Below are positions 33,870 through 43,414 of a stretch of 64,000 bases of DNA, piece after piece. Under the pieces are notes generated by a model, which searched no databases, had not been told where the DNA came from, and worked only from the letters and a program-made list of their open reading frames with translations. The stretch comes from RBG-13-51-18 sp050014095 (GTDB taxonomy: Bacteria; Chloroflexota; Dehalococcoidia; Dehalococcoidales; RBG-16-60-22). The stretch covers positions 62,001 to 126,000 of the forward strand of contig JBEKDZ010000005.1 in NCBI GenBank assembly GCA_050014095.1, written 5' to 3'. Numbering within the stretch: position 1 is the stretch's first letter; each line of letters starts with the position of its first letter. The translations under genes and the position numbers were made by a program.

Positions 33870-34706
33870 ATGACTACTAATTCTGAAAAAACGACCAAAA
33901 CAATTATTGTAAATCGAGATAGTTCCAAAGCCAATGGTATTTACTATCCGGGTAAACCAAAGGAGTATAAACCTTTACCTGTCGTAATTGATGACATTAA
34001 TCTTCTCTACAAAAAAACTAGTGTCTCGATCATTATTCCAGCTATCAACGAGGAGCAGAATCTACCTCATGTCCTTCCCAGAATTCCAAATGATTATGAG
34101 GTTATCATGGTGGACGGGCACTCAAGCGATAGGACCTTAGAACTCGCTAAAGAGCTTCGTCCCGATATACGCATCTTATGGCAACCAGGAAGAGGTAAGG
34201 GTGATGCGATGCGTTATGGTTTCAAACATGCCAAAGGAGATATTATTGTTACCTTTGATGCTGATGGATCATTCGACTCTGATGAAATACCAAGCTATGT
34301 TAATTCGCTACTTAATGGTTGCGATCTAGTTAAAGGTTCTCGTTTTCTCCGCGGCGGTGCTACTATAGATATGCCTTGGCATAGGCGATTTGGAAACCGA
34401 GTTCTTACAATAGTAGCGAATATACTCTATGGCACAAAATACACTGACCTAGTTTATGGCTTCCATGCCTTTAAAAGGGAGGCTCTTGAAAAGTTAGAGT
34501 TAGAGTCAGATGGTTTTGAAATAGATTCGGAGCTGTATTTAAAAGCTAAAAAAGCAGGATTGAAGATCAAGGAAATTCCCAGCTTCGAAAATAAAAGAAT
34601 TTATGGGAAAGGCAAACTTAGGAGTATAAAAGACGGCTGGAAGATATTGAAAATAATCGTTGCCGGGAGAATCCGTTACCATAAATTTTCTGTAAATTAT
34701 AGTTAG
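33870..34706 (+). CDS. GT2 glycosyltransferase (dolichol-phosphate mannosyltransferase-like)
   Basis: A 278-residue protein. The GT-A domain starts at about residue 50: 'SVSIIIPAINEEQNLPHVLP', 'VDGHSSDRT', 'GRGKGDAMRYGFKHA', 'TFDADGSF' (the DxD metal site) and 'KGSRFLRGG'. This is the DPM1-like subgroup that makes polyprenyl-phosphate sugars or extends glycans. The first 45 residues are a hydrophilic extension. No C-terminal TM anchor is evident. It is the first gene after the strong promoter at 33704. Confidence 0.88.
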   Translation: MTTNSEKTTKTIIVNRDSSKANGIYYPGKPKEYKPLPVVIDDINLLYKKTSVSIIIPAINEEQNLPHVLPRIPNDYEVIMVDGHSSDRTLELAKELRPDIRILWQPGRGKGDAMRYGFKHAKGDIIVTFDADGSFDSDEIPSYVNSLLNGCDLVKGSRFLRGGATIDMPWHRRFGNRVLTIVANILYGTKYTDLVYGFHAFKREALEKLELESDGFEIDSELYLKAKKAGLKIKEIPSFENKRIYGKGKLRSIKDGWKILKIIVAGRIRYHKFSVNYS

Positions 34707-34838
34707 GTTTCTATTACACCGATATTCGTTACTTTAAATACTGTTGTCTGCTATAAAGCAAGCGCTGACTGTGTGATATTTTAGAGGTAAGTTTTTATCT
34801 GGAAATAGGTTCTTATTACAACCTTACCTTTAAAAATC

Positions 34839-35816
34839 GTGATTGCTAAACAGATGGAAATGAATGAAACAAAGAAGGTATCCGTTATCGTATGCTGCTA
34901 TTCTCTAGAACGTTTTCGTGATACCATCGAGGCGATAGATTCAATCAGTTCCCAAACGAAGAAACCCCATGAGATAATAGTTGTTGTCGATCATAATTTG
35001 GAACTGTTAAATGCACTCAAGACTCAACTTTCACCCAATATCAAACTGTTTCTAAGTGAAGGAGATCCCGGGTTATCTGGAGCCCGGAATGTCGGTATTA
35101 ACGCTGCGAGTGGCGAAATAATCGCCTTCCTTGACGATGATGCCGTTGCTGAAAGAGATTGGCTTGAAAAGCTCGTTTCGGTCTTCGAAGAACCTAAAGT
35201 CCTGGCTGTAGGCGGTGAGGCTTTGCCGCGCTGGCCGAATGGTGTGCTTCCCTTTTGGTTTCCTATGGATTTTGATTTCATAATAGGGTGTACGAACCAT
35301 AAACGTCTCATCATGGAACCCAGCGGCACGATAAGAAATGTAACCGGGAGTAATATGGCATTCCGAAAGGAAGTCTTCGAAAGAATCGGAGGCTGGGACA
35401 CCAAATTGGGGAGGAACGAAACGGGCAATGTTAAATTCAATCCTTCAGGCGGAGAGGAAGCGGAATTATGCCTCAGAATCAAGGCTAATTTCCCGGATGG
35501 AATCATCCTTTTCAGGCCAGAGGCGGTGATACATCACAAAATAGCTCTTCAGCGTGCTACGTTGAAATACGTATTCAGCTATTCCTTTAGGGAAGGCATT
35601 ACTAGGGCTATGATAAAGAAAATCGTTTCACGGTACAAGAATAAGCCGCTGTCAGCTGAAAGACTATTCCTACGCCAGTTGCTCTACAAATCAATACCGG
35701 CCAAACTAGTTAGGTTTTACACCATAAGGTCACTTTTTCAAATTGGTGTGATTATGATTAATCTGTCCCTTATTACCATCGGTTATCTGTTAGGAAGGCA
35801 GCAATATAAGAGTTAA
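34839..35816 (+). CDS. GT2 glycosyltransferase
   Basis: A 325-residue inverting glycosyltransferase. 'VSVIVCCYSLERFRDTIEAI', 'GLSGARNVGINAASGEIIAF' and 'FLDDDAVAERDWLE' (DDD metal site) define the GT-A fold. 'GGEEAELCLRI' is the acceptor-side ED-like motif. A C-terminal hydrophobic stretch ('IGVIMINLSLITIGYLL') may anchor it. The start at GTG 34839 is uncertain: ATG at 34854 or 34860 are equally possible, and no good RBS is seen. Eight bases separate it from the next gene. Confidence 0.87.
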   Translation: MIAKQMEMNETKKVSVIVCCYSLERFRDTIEAIDSISSQTKKPHEIIVVVDHNLELLNALKTQLSPNIKLFLSEGDPGLSGARNVGINAASGEIIAFLDDDAVAERDWLEKLVSVFEEPKVLAVGGEALPRWPNGVLPFWFPMDFDFIIGCTNHKRLIMEPSGTIRNVTGSNMAFRKEVFERIGGWDTKLGRNETGNVKFNPSGGEEAELCLRIKANFPDGIILFRPEAVIHHKIALQRATLKYVFSYSFREGITRAMIKKIVSRYKNKPLSAERLFLRQLLYKSIPAKLVRFYTIRSLFQIGVIMINLSLITIGYLLGRQQYKS

Positions 35817-35824
35817 AGCTGTAG

Positions 35825-36817
35825 ATGAAAACTAAAATCGCGATCGTTGGGCTAGGGAAAATGGGATTGATGCATGCTAGCATCATGGGAATGATGAACG
35901 ACGTCGAAATTACAGCGATCTGTGAGAAGAACGGTTTAATCCGCAGATTCGGGGAAAAAGTAATCCCACATATTAAAATATTGGAAAATCTTGATGGGTT
36001 CCGGGGGATGGGCCTCGATGCGATCTTAATCACCACCCCGCCTGCTTCCCACTACCCGATTATCAAAACAATATACGAGAAAGTAGTTGCCCGGCATGTG
36101 TTTACCGAGAAACCACTGGCGATTAACTACCAACAGGCAAAAGAGCTCATTGGTCTAGCAGAAAAAAACGGTGGAGTGAACATGGTCGGCTATCAACGCC
36201 GTTTTTCGGTTACCTTCAAGAAGGCGAAACAAATACTAGAATCCGGAGATATCGGTAACCCCATTTCTTTTCAAGGGCACGCCTATTCGGCCGATTTTCT
36301 AGGGGCGAAAACAACAAAGCAGGCTATCGGCAGGGGTGGCGTTATCGAAGATTCTGGCTGCCATGTTATTGACATTGCTCTTTGGATGCTGGGCGATATG
36401 AAACCGATTAAAGCCAGCGTAAAGTCGCTTCTCGGTTCAGGATCGGAAGACGAGGCATCGATACTGGTAATAACCAACAAAGGGATAAAAGGTGAATTGA
36501 ACTCTTCATGGTGTAAAGAAGGCTATCGCCTGCCGGATATTTGCCTGTCCATTACCGCTGAAAAAGGCATCCTAACTGTAAACGAGGATAGAGTTCAGCT
36601 TGAGTTGAATGACGGGAAATCAACCGTCTGGTACAAACACGACCTAAACGATACCGTTCCTTTCTTTATCGGCGGCTCGGAATACCAGCGTCAGGGAGAG
36701 ATGTTTATCCGGGCGATAAGAGAAGGGCAAAAAGCCTATCCGGATTTCCTTACCGCCGCCAAGGTGAATCAACTGGTTGACGCGGCTAATCAGTTAGCCA
36801 AAGGAGCGGCACAATGA
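35825..36817 (+). CDS. Gfo/Idh/MocA-family sugar dehydrogenase
   Basis: A 330-residue NAD(P)-dependent oxidoreductase. The Rossmann start is 'KIAIVGLGKMGLMHASIM', the family EKP motif is 'TEKPLAI' (about residue 100), and the C-terminal alpha/beta domain contains 'GGVIEDSGCHVIDIALWMLG' with the catalytic-type DxxxH. It most likely oxidises or epimerises a nucleotide sugar for the glycan. Its stop overlaps the next start by four bases (ATGA). Confidence 0.88.
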   Translation: MKTKIAIVGLGKMGLMHASIMGMMNDVEITAICEKNGLIRRFGEKVIPHIKILENLDGFRGMGLDAILITTPPASHYPIIKTIYEKVVARHVFTEKPLAINYQQAKELIGLAEKNGGVNMVGYQRRFSVTFKKAKQILESGDIGNPISFQGHAYSADFLGAKTTKQAIGRGGVIEDSGCHVIDIALWMLGDMKPIKASVKSLLGSGSEDEASILVITNKGIKGELNSSWCKEGYRLPDICLSITAEKGILTVNEDRVQLELNDGKSTVWYKHDLNDTVPFFIGGSEYQRQGEMFIRAIREGQKAYPDFLTAAKVNQLVDAANQLAKGAAQ

Positions 36818-37710
36818 CTAATAAAAGACTTCTCTTGGTGGGTGACAACCCATTTCATGGGATCAGCCATCTTTCCCAGGAAAGGGCTATCGCTCGGGGC
36901 AAGAATCTGACCGACCCGGCGTATGCGGCAGGTCTAGTGAACATCGCCCTGGATAATGGGGCCGGGGGTTTTATGTTCTCCGTCAGCAATACCACCCTTT
37001 CAATTCTCAAATCGGCTTGCCGAGGTAGGAAGCCCGGCAGTATCAGGCTTTATGCCATTGTCCCGTATGTTTTCGAGTTCGTCCGTATGGCGGTAACCGA
37101 AGGTGGTATACTCGGGTTGGTAAAAAAAGTAGGCGCGGATATTATCACCTCCGTAAACATCAGGGCTGTTTCTCACGGAATGAAAGGGGTAATTACTAAC
37201 GACCCGAGTAGTCTGCTAAAAGCCTACCTACTCTACGAAGAGACAAGAATAAGAAGAGCAGCAGGTAAAGCCGGTGAAATATCGTGCATCTTTCTCCATG
37301 AAGTGCTTACCGATATGGCTATCTCCCTGGATATGGAGTGGCTTTTTAGGACCCATATTGAACTGATGCAAAAACTCGGTATAAAACCCGGTATCCACAC
37401 TCACAATCTGCCCTCCCTAGTAAAAAAGTTTAGAAAATGGGGGATTGACACGGGTAAGATTACGCTGACCACTCAGTTTAACTCTCTGGGCTTCGGGATG
37501 ACGCCATCAAGAGAGGAATGCGAAGTTGTTTTGAAGGATATTCCCGAAACGGAGTTTATCGCTTACGGCGTCTTGGCATCGGGATATCTAACTTTACTAG
37601 ATGCTGTCAATTATCTTAATAGCCTGCCACAGTTGACAGGAGTTGCCATCGGCGTTTCCAAAGAAAAACATGCCGAAGAATCGTTTAAGATACTTAGCAA
37701 AATTATATGA
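36814..37710 (+). CDS. Conserved protein, possible TIM barrel, in the glycan locus
   Basis: A 298-residue soluble protein opening 'RLLLVGDNPFHGISHLSQER'. It contains alternating strands and helices ('GADIITSVNIRAVSHG', 'GIHTHNLPSLVKKF', 'ITLTTQFNSLGFGM', 'EFIAYGVLASGYLTLLDAV') suggestive of an eight-stranded barrel, perhaps remotely like aldo/keto reductases, but no diagnostic catalytic tetrad is evident. Translationally coupled to the upstream dehydrogenase, so it probably acts on the same sugar. Confidence 0.6.
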   Translation: MTNKRLLLVGDNPFHGISHLSQERAIARGKNLTDPAYAAGLVNIALDNGAGGFMFSVSNTTLSILKSACRGRKPGSIRLYAIVPYVFEFVRMAVTEGGILGLVKKVGADIITSVNIRAVSHGMKGVITNDPSSLLKAYLLYEETRIRRAAGKAGEISCIFLHEVLTDMAISLDMEWLFRTHIELMQKLGIKPGIHTHNLPSLVKKFRKWGIDTGKITLTTQFNSLGFGMTPSREECEVVLKDIPETEFIAYGVLASGYLTLLDAVNYLNSLPQLTGVAIGVSKEKHAEESFKILSKII

Positions 37711-37725
37711 TATACTAACTAAAAG

Positions 37726-38715
37726 ATGAATATTCTAATTACTGGCGCTGCCGGTTATGTAGGCAGTGTTGTCGCCGAAGAAGCAGTAAAAAACGGACAC
37801 AGTATCATCGCCTTGGATGACCTTTCTCTCGGGCACCAGCAGGCAGTTCCTGGGGGAGCCCTTCTTATCAAAGGGAATTTTGGGGACAAGGATTTATTAG
37901 ACATTCTTTTCCGCAAATACATGTTTGACGCGGTTATGCATATTGCGGCTTCTACTATTGTCTCCCAATCGGTGGCTGACCCTGCCCGATACTTTCAGAA
38001 CAATATTGCCAACAGTCTGAACCTGCTTGATAAAATGGTAGAATACCGCGTTACCAAACTCATCTTTTCCTCAAGCTGCGCTGTTTATGGCTATCCCGAT
38101 AAAGTACCGATTAAAGAAGATATTCTTAAAAACCCTGTTAATCCCTACGGAGAGGCAAAATTAATGCTCGAGCGTATTTTACACTGGTATGCAGGCGCCT
38201 ATAAATTTGATTCTGTTTCTCTGCGTTACTTTAATGCCGCCGGGGCTAACGGACGCCGCGGTGAAGACCACTCCCCAGAAACCCATTTAATACCACTATT
38301 GCTCCAGGTAGCGCTGGGCAATAGTAAAAATGTTGCGGTTTTCGGGAATGACTATCCAACACCTGATGGCACCTGTATCCGGGATTACGTCCACGTAGTT
38401 GATATTGCCTCAGCCCATCTTCTCGCTTTGGACTATTTATCCAGCAACCCGGGTTGCTATACCTTTAATTTGGGAAATGGGCAAGGGTATTCCGTCCTAC
38501 AAATTTATAATTCGATAAAGAGTATCAGCGGCCGCAATATTTCAGTAACATATAAGGGTAGACGCCCCGGTGACCCACCAGTGCTGATAGCCGACTCCAC
38601 GTTGGCAAAGGAACGGTTGGGATGGCGTCCCAGTTACACTGGTATTAAAGAGATTATTGAGAGCGCTTGGCAATGGCATAAAAAACACCCGAATGGGTAT
38701 AATGATACCCTATAA
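37726..38715 (+). CDS. galE: UDP-glucose 4-epimerase
   Basis: A 329-residue extended SDR. N-terminus 'NILITGAAGYVGSVVAEEAV' (GxxGxxG, NAD). 'SSSCAVYGYP' supplies the Ser, and 'NPVNPYGEAKLMLERI' the YxxxK catalytic pair. 'SLRYFNAAGAN' and 'CIRDYVHVVDIASAHL' are the usual GalE signature. It interconverts UDP-Glc/UDP-Gal (or the GlcNAc pair) to supply the polysaccharide. Fifteen bases after the previous gene. ATG with no strong RBS. Confidence 0.93.
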   Translation: MNILITGAAGYVGSVVAEEAVKNGHSIIALDDLSLGHQQAVPGGALLIKGNFGDKDLLDILFRKYMFDAVMHIAASTIVSQSVADPARYFQNNIANSLNLLDKMVEYRVTKLIFSSSCAVYGYPDKVPIKEDILKNPVNPYGEAKLMLERILHWYAGAYKFDSVSLRYFNAAGANGRRGEDHSPETHLIPLLLQVALGNSKNVAVFGNDYPTPDGTCIRDYVHVVDIASAHLLALDYLSSNPGCYTFNLGNGQGYSVLQIYNSIKSISGRNISVTYKGRRPGDPPVLIADSTLAKERLGWRPSYTGIKEIIESAWQWHKKHPNGYNDTL

Positions 38716-38767
38716 ATAGCCGTGTCAGTCCTATACGCGATGTCCTTGGTCCCGGGGCGGAAATACA

Positions 38768-40501
38768 ATGATAGAAATTAAAGAGCCCTTAAAGAGGACG
38801 ATCCTCATACTTGGTTTAGTGGCTGAACTCATTATTATCTTTGTTTTAATCCCTACAGCAGTTAAAACCGATTCAGTAGATTTATTTTGGGTTGAAGTTG
38901 GGGGGTCTGGAACTGGCAATTGGTCAGACATTAACCATTGGTCAACTTCATCCGGCGGGGTAGGGGGACATGCCGTTCCAACAACCTATAACAATGTTCA
39001 TTTTGATAGTAAATCGTTTCAGTCTGGAACTGGAATAGTGACGTTAGATGAACAAGCAAATGTGAAGGGACTTGATTTTACCGGATGTGTCAATAATCCA
39101 ACGATTGCGGGAAATCATGATCTTTTATGTTTTGGGGATAATATAACTATCATTCCTGGCATTAAAGTTACGAACACGGGTGCGACTTATATAAATGCCA
39201 CAAGCGGGATGGTAGACATTTCGATATCAGTACCTTTATCAGGTGCACTGTATTTAGGAAGTAGCAGTGCTTCAACTGCGAATATCACTCTATATTCAGA
39301 TATAGATATCGGTTCAAATAAATTAACATGGAGATTCGGAACTATCAATACTAATAGCCACACTATCACATGCGGAACTTCTACCAATATCAACGGTCTT
39401 CAGCGTTCTTATTATTATTTCGGTTCCTCTGTTATTAACTGCACGAATTGGACTTTGAGTTATAGTAATAAACTAATATCAGACTTTGGAAAATCTACTA
39501 TCAAAGTGACTGGAACAGGTAATTTTAACGGAGGCGGCCAACATTATTATAATGTTGAACTTAACGGTACATCGCATATAATAAGTAATGGTTTCGTTTC
39601 TCCGGGAACTATTAGAAACTTATTTATACATGGTAAGGCAATTCCTTCTACGAAAATAAAGTTAAGTGATGATTTGTTAATCACAAACAATTTCATTTCA
39701 ATCGGAGACTCATCGGATAATAGAATAGTAGTTGAGTCAAATTCAGATGCAACAATGAGGCATATTGCTTCGGGCAATATCACAATTAGCTGCACTAATT
39801 TTAGTAGTGATATTTTGAATACAGAAGCATTACAATACCAAACCAATATATCAGGAAGAGACGCAACACAAGGATTCGCCTACGACGGCACTAATTATTA
39901 CTTAATAAGTACAAACAAAATCAACAAATTTGACTCTGATTGGAATTTACTTGCATCTCGTGATAAGGCCGCAACTAGCGATTGTAGGGAAAATCATCTC
40001 GGAGACGGAAAAGTTTATAATGGGAAGTTATATGTTGCTGTTAACGATTATCCTGGCACTCCTACCACCTATAAAGCTCATATAGGTGTGTGGAACACGT
40101 CTGATTTATCTTTTGTGGGTTCTTATGATATTTCCGCACAGCAAATAGATGCTTCAGCATTATGTATAGATAGTTCGGCAGGGATTATCTATGTCGCCCG
40201 TTTTGATGGAGATGGCCCTCTATTGTATAAATATAAACTTAACGACTTTAGTTATAATGGGACGCTCTCGCTTTCTTCACCCATAACTCAAGTACAAGGT
40301 ATAACGTTAAAAAACCATTATTTCTATTTTAGCTCACAAAAAATGTATAGTATATTAAAAGTAAGTGAAACCGGGGTATATCAAGGTTTAATAGGTTTTG
40401 GATGTAATGAGATGGAGGGGCTTGATTGGGTTGAAAATACGCTTTATCTATTATTAGCCTCGCCAACAAACTCGATTTATGTATACATTGAACCTACCTA
40501 A
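38768..40501 (+). CDS. Large anchored or secreted surface protein
   Basis: A 577-residue protein with an N-terminal hydrophobic segment (residues 9-30, 'RTILILGLVAELIIIFVLIP') serving as anchor or signal. The mature part starts with 'GGSGTGNWSDINHWSTSSGG' and is Ser/Thr/Asn-rich with short repeating beta strands up to about residue 360, like beta-helix or adhesin-type surface proteins. The last 200 residues ('GFAYDGTNYYLISTNKINKF', 'SSAGIIYVARFDGDG') read as beta-propeller-type repeats. No enzyme motif seen. Probably cell-surface, co-expressed with the glycan genes. Confidence 0.65.
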   Translation: MIEIKEPLKRTILILGLVAELIIIFVLIPTAVKTDSVDLFWVEVGGSGTGNWSDINHWSTSSGGVGGHAVPTTYNNVHFDSKSFQSGTGIVTLDEQANVKGLDFTGCVNNPTIAGNHDLLCFGDNITIIPGIKVTNTGATYINATSGMVDISISVPLSGALYLGSSSASTANITLYSDIDIGSNKLTWRFGTINTNSHTITCGTSTNINGLQRSYYYFGSSVINCTNWTLSYSNKLISDFGKSTIKVTGTGNFNGGGQHYYNVELNGTSHIISNGFVSPGTIRNLFIHGKAIPSTKIKLSDDLLITNNFISIGDSSDNRIVVESNSDATMRHIASGNITISCTNFSSDILNTEALQYQTNISGRDATQGFAYDGTNYYLISTNKINKFDSDWNLLASRDKAATSDCRENHLGDGKVYNGKLYVAVNDYPGTPTTYKAHIGVWNTSDLSFVGSYDISAQQIDASALCIDSSAGIIYVARFDGDGPLLYKYKLNDFSYNGTLSLSSPITQVQGITLKNHYFYFSSQKMYSILKVSETGVYQGLIGFGCNEMEGLDWVENTLYLLLASPTNSIYVYIEPT

Positions 40502-40569
40502 GCATACGGGACTTAAGTCTATCTAAGACACCAGTTCATTGTATGGCTTATCAGTGAATAAAGAAGGAA

Positions 40570-42075
40570 GTGAAGATGGAAGCAGTAATATTAGCAGCCG
40601 GGATGGGGTCAAGATTAAGATCCATCACTGAAACTAAACCCAAATGTATGGTAAAAGTTTCAGGGATTCCGATTATTGAACACCAAATAAAAGCATATTT
40701 AGATGCTGGTATTGACAAAATTAATGTGATCATAGGATATAGAAATGATATTGTATTAGCTTACTTAAAATCATTTAATGAATCTAAAATTAATATTGTG
40801 TTTAATCTGGATTACGAAATTACCAATAACATGTATTCACTTTATTTAACCAAGAAATTTTTATTTGGCAAAGAATTTATATTGAGTAACGGTGACGTTG
40901 TATTTGACGATACTATAATAAATGATATCGTCAATAATATCCCATCCGATAGGATAGCCTGCGATAAAGGCTCTTATGACGAAGAAGCAATGAAAATAAT
41001 GGTAAACGAAAAAGGTTTTATAAAGAAAATCAGTAAAAAAATAATGCCAGCTTCAGCTTTTGGTAATTCAATAGATTTATACAAATTTTCGAATATTTCT
41101 TCAGAGGTTTTTTTTAATGAGATCACAAAGATAATTGAGGTGGAAAATAACATCAACAGCTGGGTTGAGGTTGGATTAGATCGTTTGTTGGATAATGGAC
41201 AATTAAAAATGAGACCTTTTGATATATCACAAAGACCTTGGGTTGAGATAGACAATATAGATGATCTTCTTAAAGCGGATAAAGTGTTTAGTTCCTTATT
41301 ATCATTAAAGCATAAAAAATTGTTTTTAATAGATTTAGATGGCACGGTTTATATAGGTGATCAAGTTATTCCTGGTGCTTCTGATTTCATTTCAACTTTA
41401 AAGCGATATAAAAAACATTTTTACTTTATGTCCAACAATTCGTCGAAATCCAAGAAGGATTATGTGAGAAAATTAAAATTTATGGATATCAAAGTGTCCG
41501 AGAAAGAGATAATATTATCAACCGATGGAGTGATTGATTATCTTTTAAATGGCGGTTATAAAAATGTGTATGTTTTAGGAACTAATTCAATGAAACTCCT
41601 GTTTAAAGAGGCTGGCTTCAATATTAGTTCTACCAAACCGCAATGTGTAATACTGGGATATGATACCGAATTAACTTATCATAAATTAATTGAAACAGCG
41701 TTATTATTACAGCAAGATATTAAATTTTTTGCGACTCATTGCGATATGGTTTGCCCTACCCCGCAAGGACCAATTCCTGATATAGGTTCTTTTTTGGCTT
41801 TATTAAAAGCAGCTACGGGGAAGATTCCTGATAAGATATTTGGTAAACCTAATATAGAAATGGTAGTAAAAGTTCTCAGGAATCATGATGTTACACCTAA
41901 AGATGTGGTAATAATCGCTGACCGTTTATATACGGATATGGAGTTAGCAAAACGAATCAATTGTGACTTTATTTGCGTTCTGAGTGGTGAAACGAGACGT
42001 GAGGATATAGAAAAATCTAATTATTGGCCTCTGCTGATTGTTAATAATATTGGGGAAATAGTCAATTTAATCTGA
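40570..42075 (+). CDS. Fusion of sugar/polyol-phosphate nucleotidyltransferase and NagD-like HAD phosphatase
   Basis: A 501-residue two-domain protein. Residues 1-240 are a nucleotidyltransferase: 'EAVILAAGMGSRLRSITETK' then 'PKCMVKVSG', with 'NGDVVFD' as metal site. Residues 250-501 are a HAD IIA phosphatase: 'LFLIDLDGTVYIGD' (DxDGT nucleophile), 'MSNNSSKS', 'ILGYDTELTYHKL' and 'GKPNIEMV...DRLYTDMELA'. HAD IIA members include glycerol-phosphate and p-nitrophenyl phosphatases. Located head-on to a TagB/F-like transferase, it plausibly makes a CDP-polyol (glycerol-like) donor. No frameshift is needed to join the domains. Confidence 0.85.
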   Translation: MKMEAVILAAGMGSRLRSITETKPKCMVKVSGIPIIEHQIKAYLDAGIDKINVIIGYRNDIVLAYLKSFNESKINIVFNLDYEITNNMYSLYLTKKFLFGKEFILSNGDVVFDDTIINDIVNNIPSDRIACDKGSYDEEAMKIMVNEKGFIKKISKKIMPASAFGNSIDLYKFSNISSEVFFNEITKIIEVENNINSWVEVGLDRLLDNGQLKMRPFDISQRPWVEIDNIDDLLKADKVFSSLLSLKHKKLFLIDLDGTVYIGDQVIPGASDFISTLKRYKKHFYFMSNNSSKSKKDYVRKLKFMDIKVSEKEIILSTDGVIDYLLNGGYKNVYVLGTNSMKLLFKEAGFNISSTKPQCVILGYDTELTYHKLIETALLLQQDIKFFATHCDMVCPTPQGPIPDIGSFLALLKAATGKIPDKIFGKPNIEMVVKVLRNHDVTPKDVVIIADRLYTDMELAKRINCDFICVLSGETRREDIEKSNYWPLLIVNNIGEIVNLI

Positions 42076-42102
42076 TAGAAAAATAATTTTAAAGTATCAC
42101 CA

Positions 42103-43353
42103 TTATTTAGCGTGAGTGTGCAAACCTTTTATCATCTGAAAAACCCTTTCGGAACTGTTGCCATCAATGTATTTATGGAACCGATTACGAACCAATTCCC
42201 TCTGGGCTTTCCATTCATCTCGTTCAATCACATGTTCCATCAGTTTGAACACCTCAGGCCAATTCCTAGCTTTAGGGCCTGGTGTGACCTCATCGTAGTC
42301 ATAATATAGTTGCCTGTCATTATTTATGTATTTTCCCAAATCAAATGGAGTGAAGATAATGGGCCTGTCTAATAATAAAAAATCAAAATAGACACTCGAG
42401 TAATCTGTTAAAAGTATATTAGTTTTGTTTAATAATGGATATATGTCTGGTAGTTGGTTGTTAGATGCAAAAATAATCCGAGGGGAAGATGATTGCTGTA
42501 TAATTTTCATTTTCCCTACGTCATGTGCCTTAATAATCATAACCGCATCTAATTTTTCTAATGTTTTTTGAGCTTCATCAGCATTAAAACTATATGGAGT
42601 AAACAAGTCATACCCAGCTCTTTTTGAATCACGAAAAGTCGGTAGATAAAACAATAAATATTTAAACTTGATCATATTACTAATAAAATCCCAAAACATA
42701 TTATCATTTTGCCAAGATGAAACCGGTAAAAACATGGCATCATTTCTTGGATAGCCTGTAATAGGAACAGAACTATTTACTTTCCCAAAAGCAGAACACA
42801 TTTTCCTTCGATGCTCTTCGGAGCATGCAATAAAATAGTTGGTTGTCTTATGTAAAAAATGAAACACTATTCTATATATCCCGGTATTTAACCTGTTGAA
42901 TGTATTTAGCTTGGTAATACTACCAGAAGTACTCATATTTGCATCCTCACCGATTTTTTTTAGGGGAATGCCATGCCAAAGATTTATCCTCGTACCTCCG
43001 ACACTCGGAATATAATTTAGGTCATATAACATAAAATTCGAATAAATAAAATATTTTGCAGTGAGTGAATAATAAAATCCTCGAAGGCTATAAATATAAT
43101 AAGACTCGAATCCATTCCTTTCTAGTTCAAGAATGATTTTTTTATTTCTGCTCAACCATATTGCTCTGATTTCTTTGTGATATTTATTAATATACAAAAA
43201 TAAATGTTTTGAATTTTCCATAAAATCCTTACCACCTAAGGATCCAAAAATCCACATATTCTTATTTCTACGGACTGTTTTAGAAATAGGCAAAAAGAGA
43301 ATAGTAAAAAATACGATAATAAAACTCGAAATTGCTTCTAAAATACCGGACAT
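42103..43353 (-). CDS. CDP-glycerol glycerophosphotransferase (TagB/TagF) family protein
   Basis: A 416-residue protein with an N-terminal hydrophobic segment. The family signatures are 'INLWHGIPLKKIGED' (HGxPxK), 'FYLPTFRDSKRAGYD', 'MIIKAHDVGKM', 'DIYPLLNKTNILLTDYSSVY' and 'PIIFTPFDLGKY'. These enzymes add glycerol- or ribitol-phosphate from CDP-activated donors to wall or capsule glycans. Together with the nucleotidyltransferase-HAD fusion facing it, this indicates a polyol-phosphate modification or backbone. The genes are convergent, 28 bases apart. Confidence 0.9.
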   Translation of the reverse strand: MSGILEAISSFIIVFFTILFLPISKTVRRNKNMWIFGSLGGKDFMENSKHLFLYINKYHKEIRAIWLSRNKKIILELERNGFESYYIYSLRGFYYSLTAKYFIYSNFMLYDLNYIPSVGGTRINLWHGIPLKKIGEDANMSTSGSITKLNTFNRLNTGIYRIVFHFLHKTTNYFIACSEEHRRKMCSAFGKVNSSVPITGYPRNDAMFLPVSSWQNDNMFWDFISNMIKFKYLLFYLPTFRDSKRAGYDLFTPYSFNADEAQKTLEKLDAVMIIKAHDVGKMKIIQQSSSPRIIFASNNQLPDIYPLLNKTNILLTDYSSVYFDFLLLDRPIIFTPFDLGKYINNDRQLYYDYDEVTPGPKARNWPEVFKLMEHVIERDEWKAQRELVRNRFHKYIDGNSSERVFQMIKGLHTHAK

Positions 43354-43414
43354 TAGTCTCCTAAATAATATACTTCTCCAATTATCTTTATATTCACAAT
43401 CTATGCTTTTTATG

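Noticed and set aside
42112..42309. 65-residue plus-strand ORF
   Set aside because: Antisense to the TagB/TagF-like gene.
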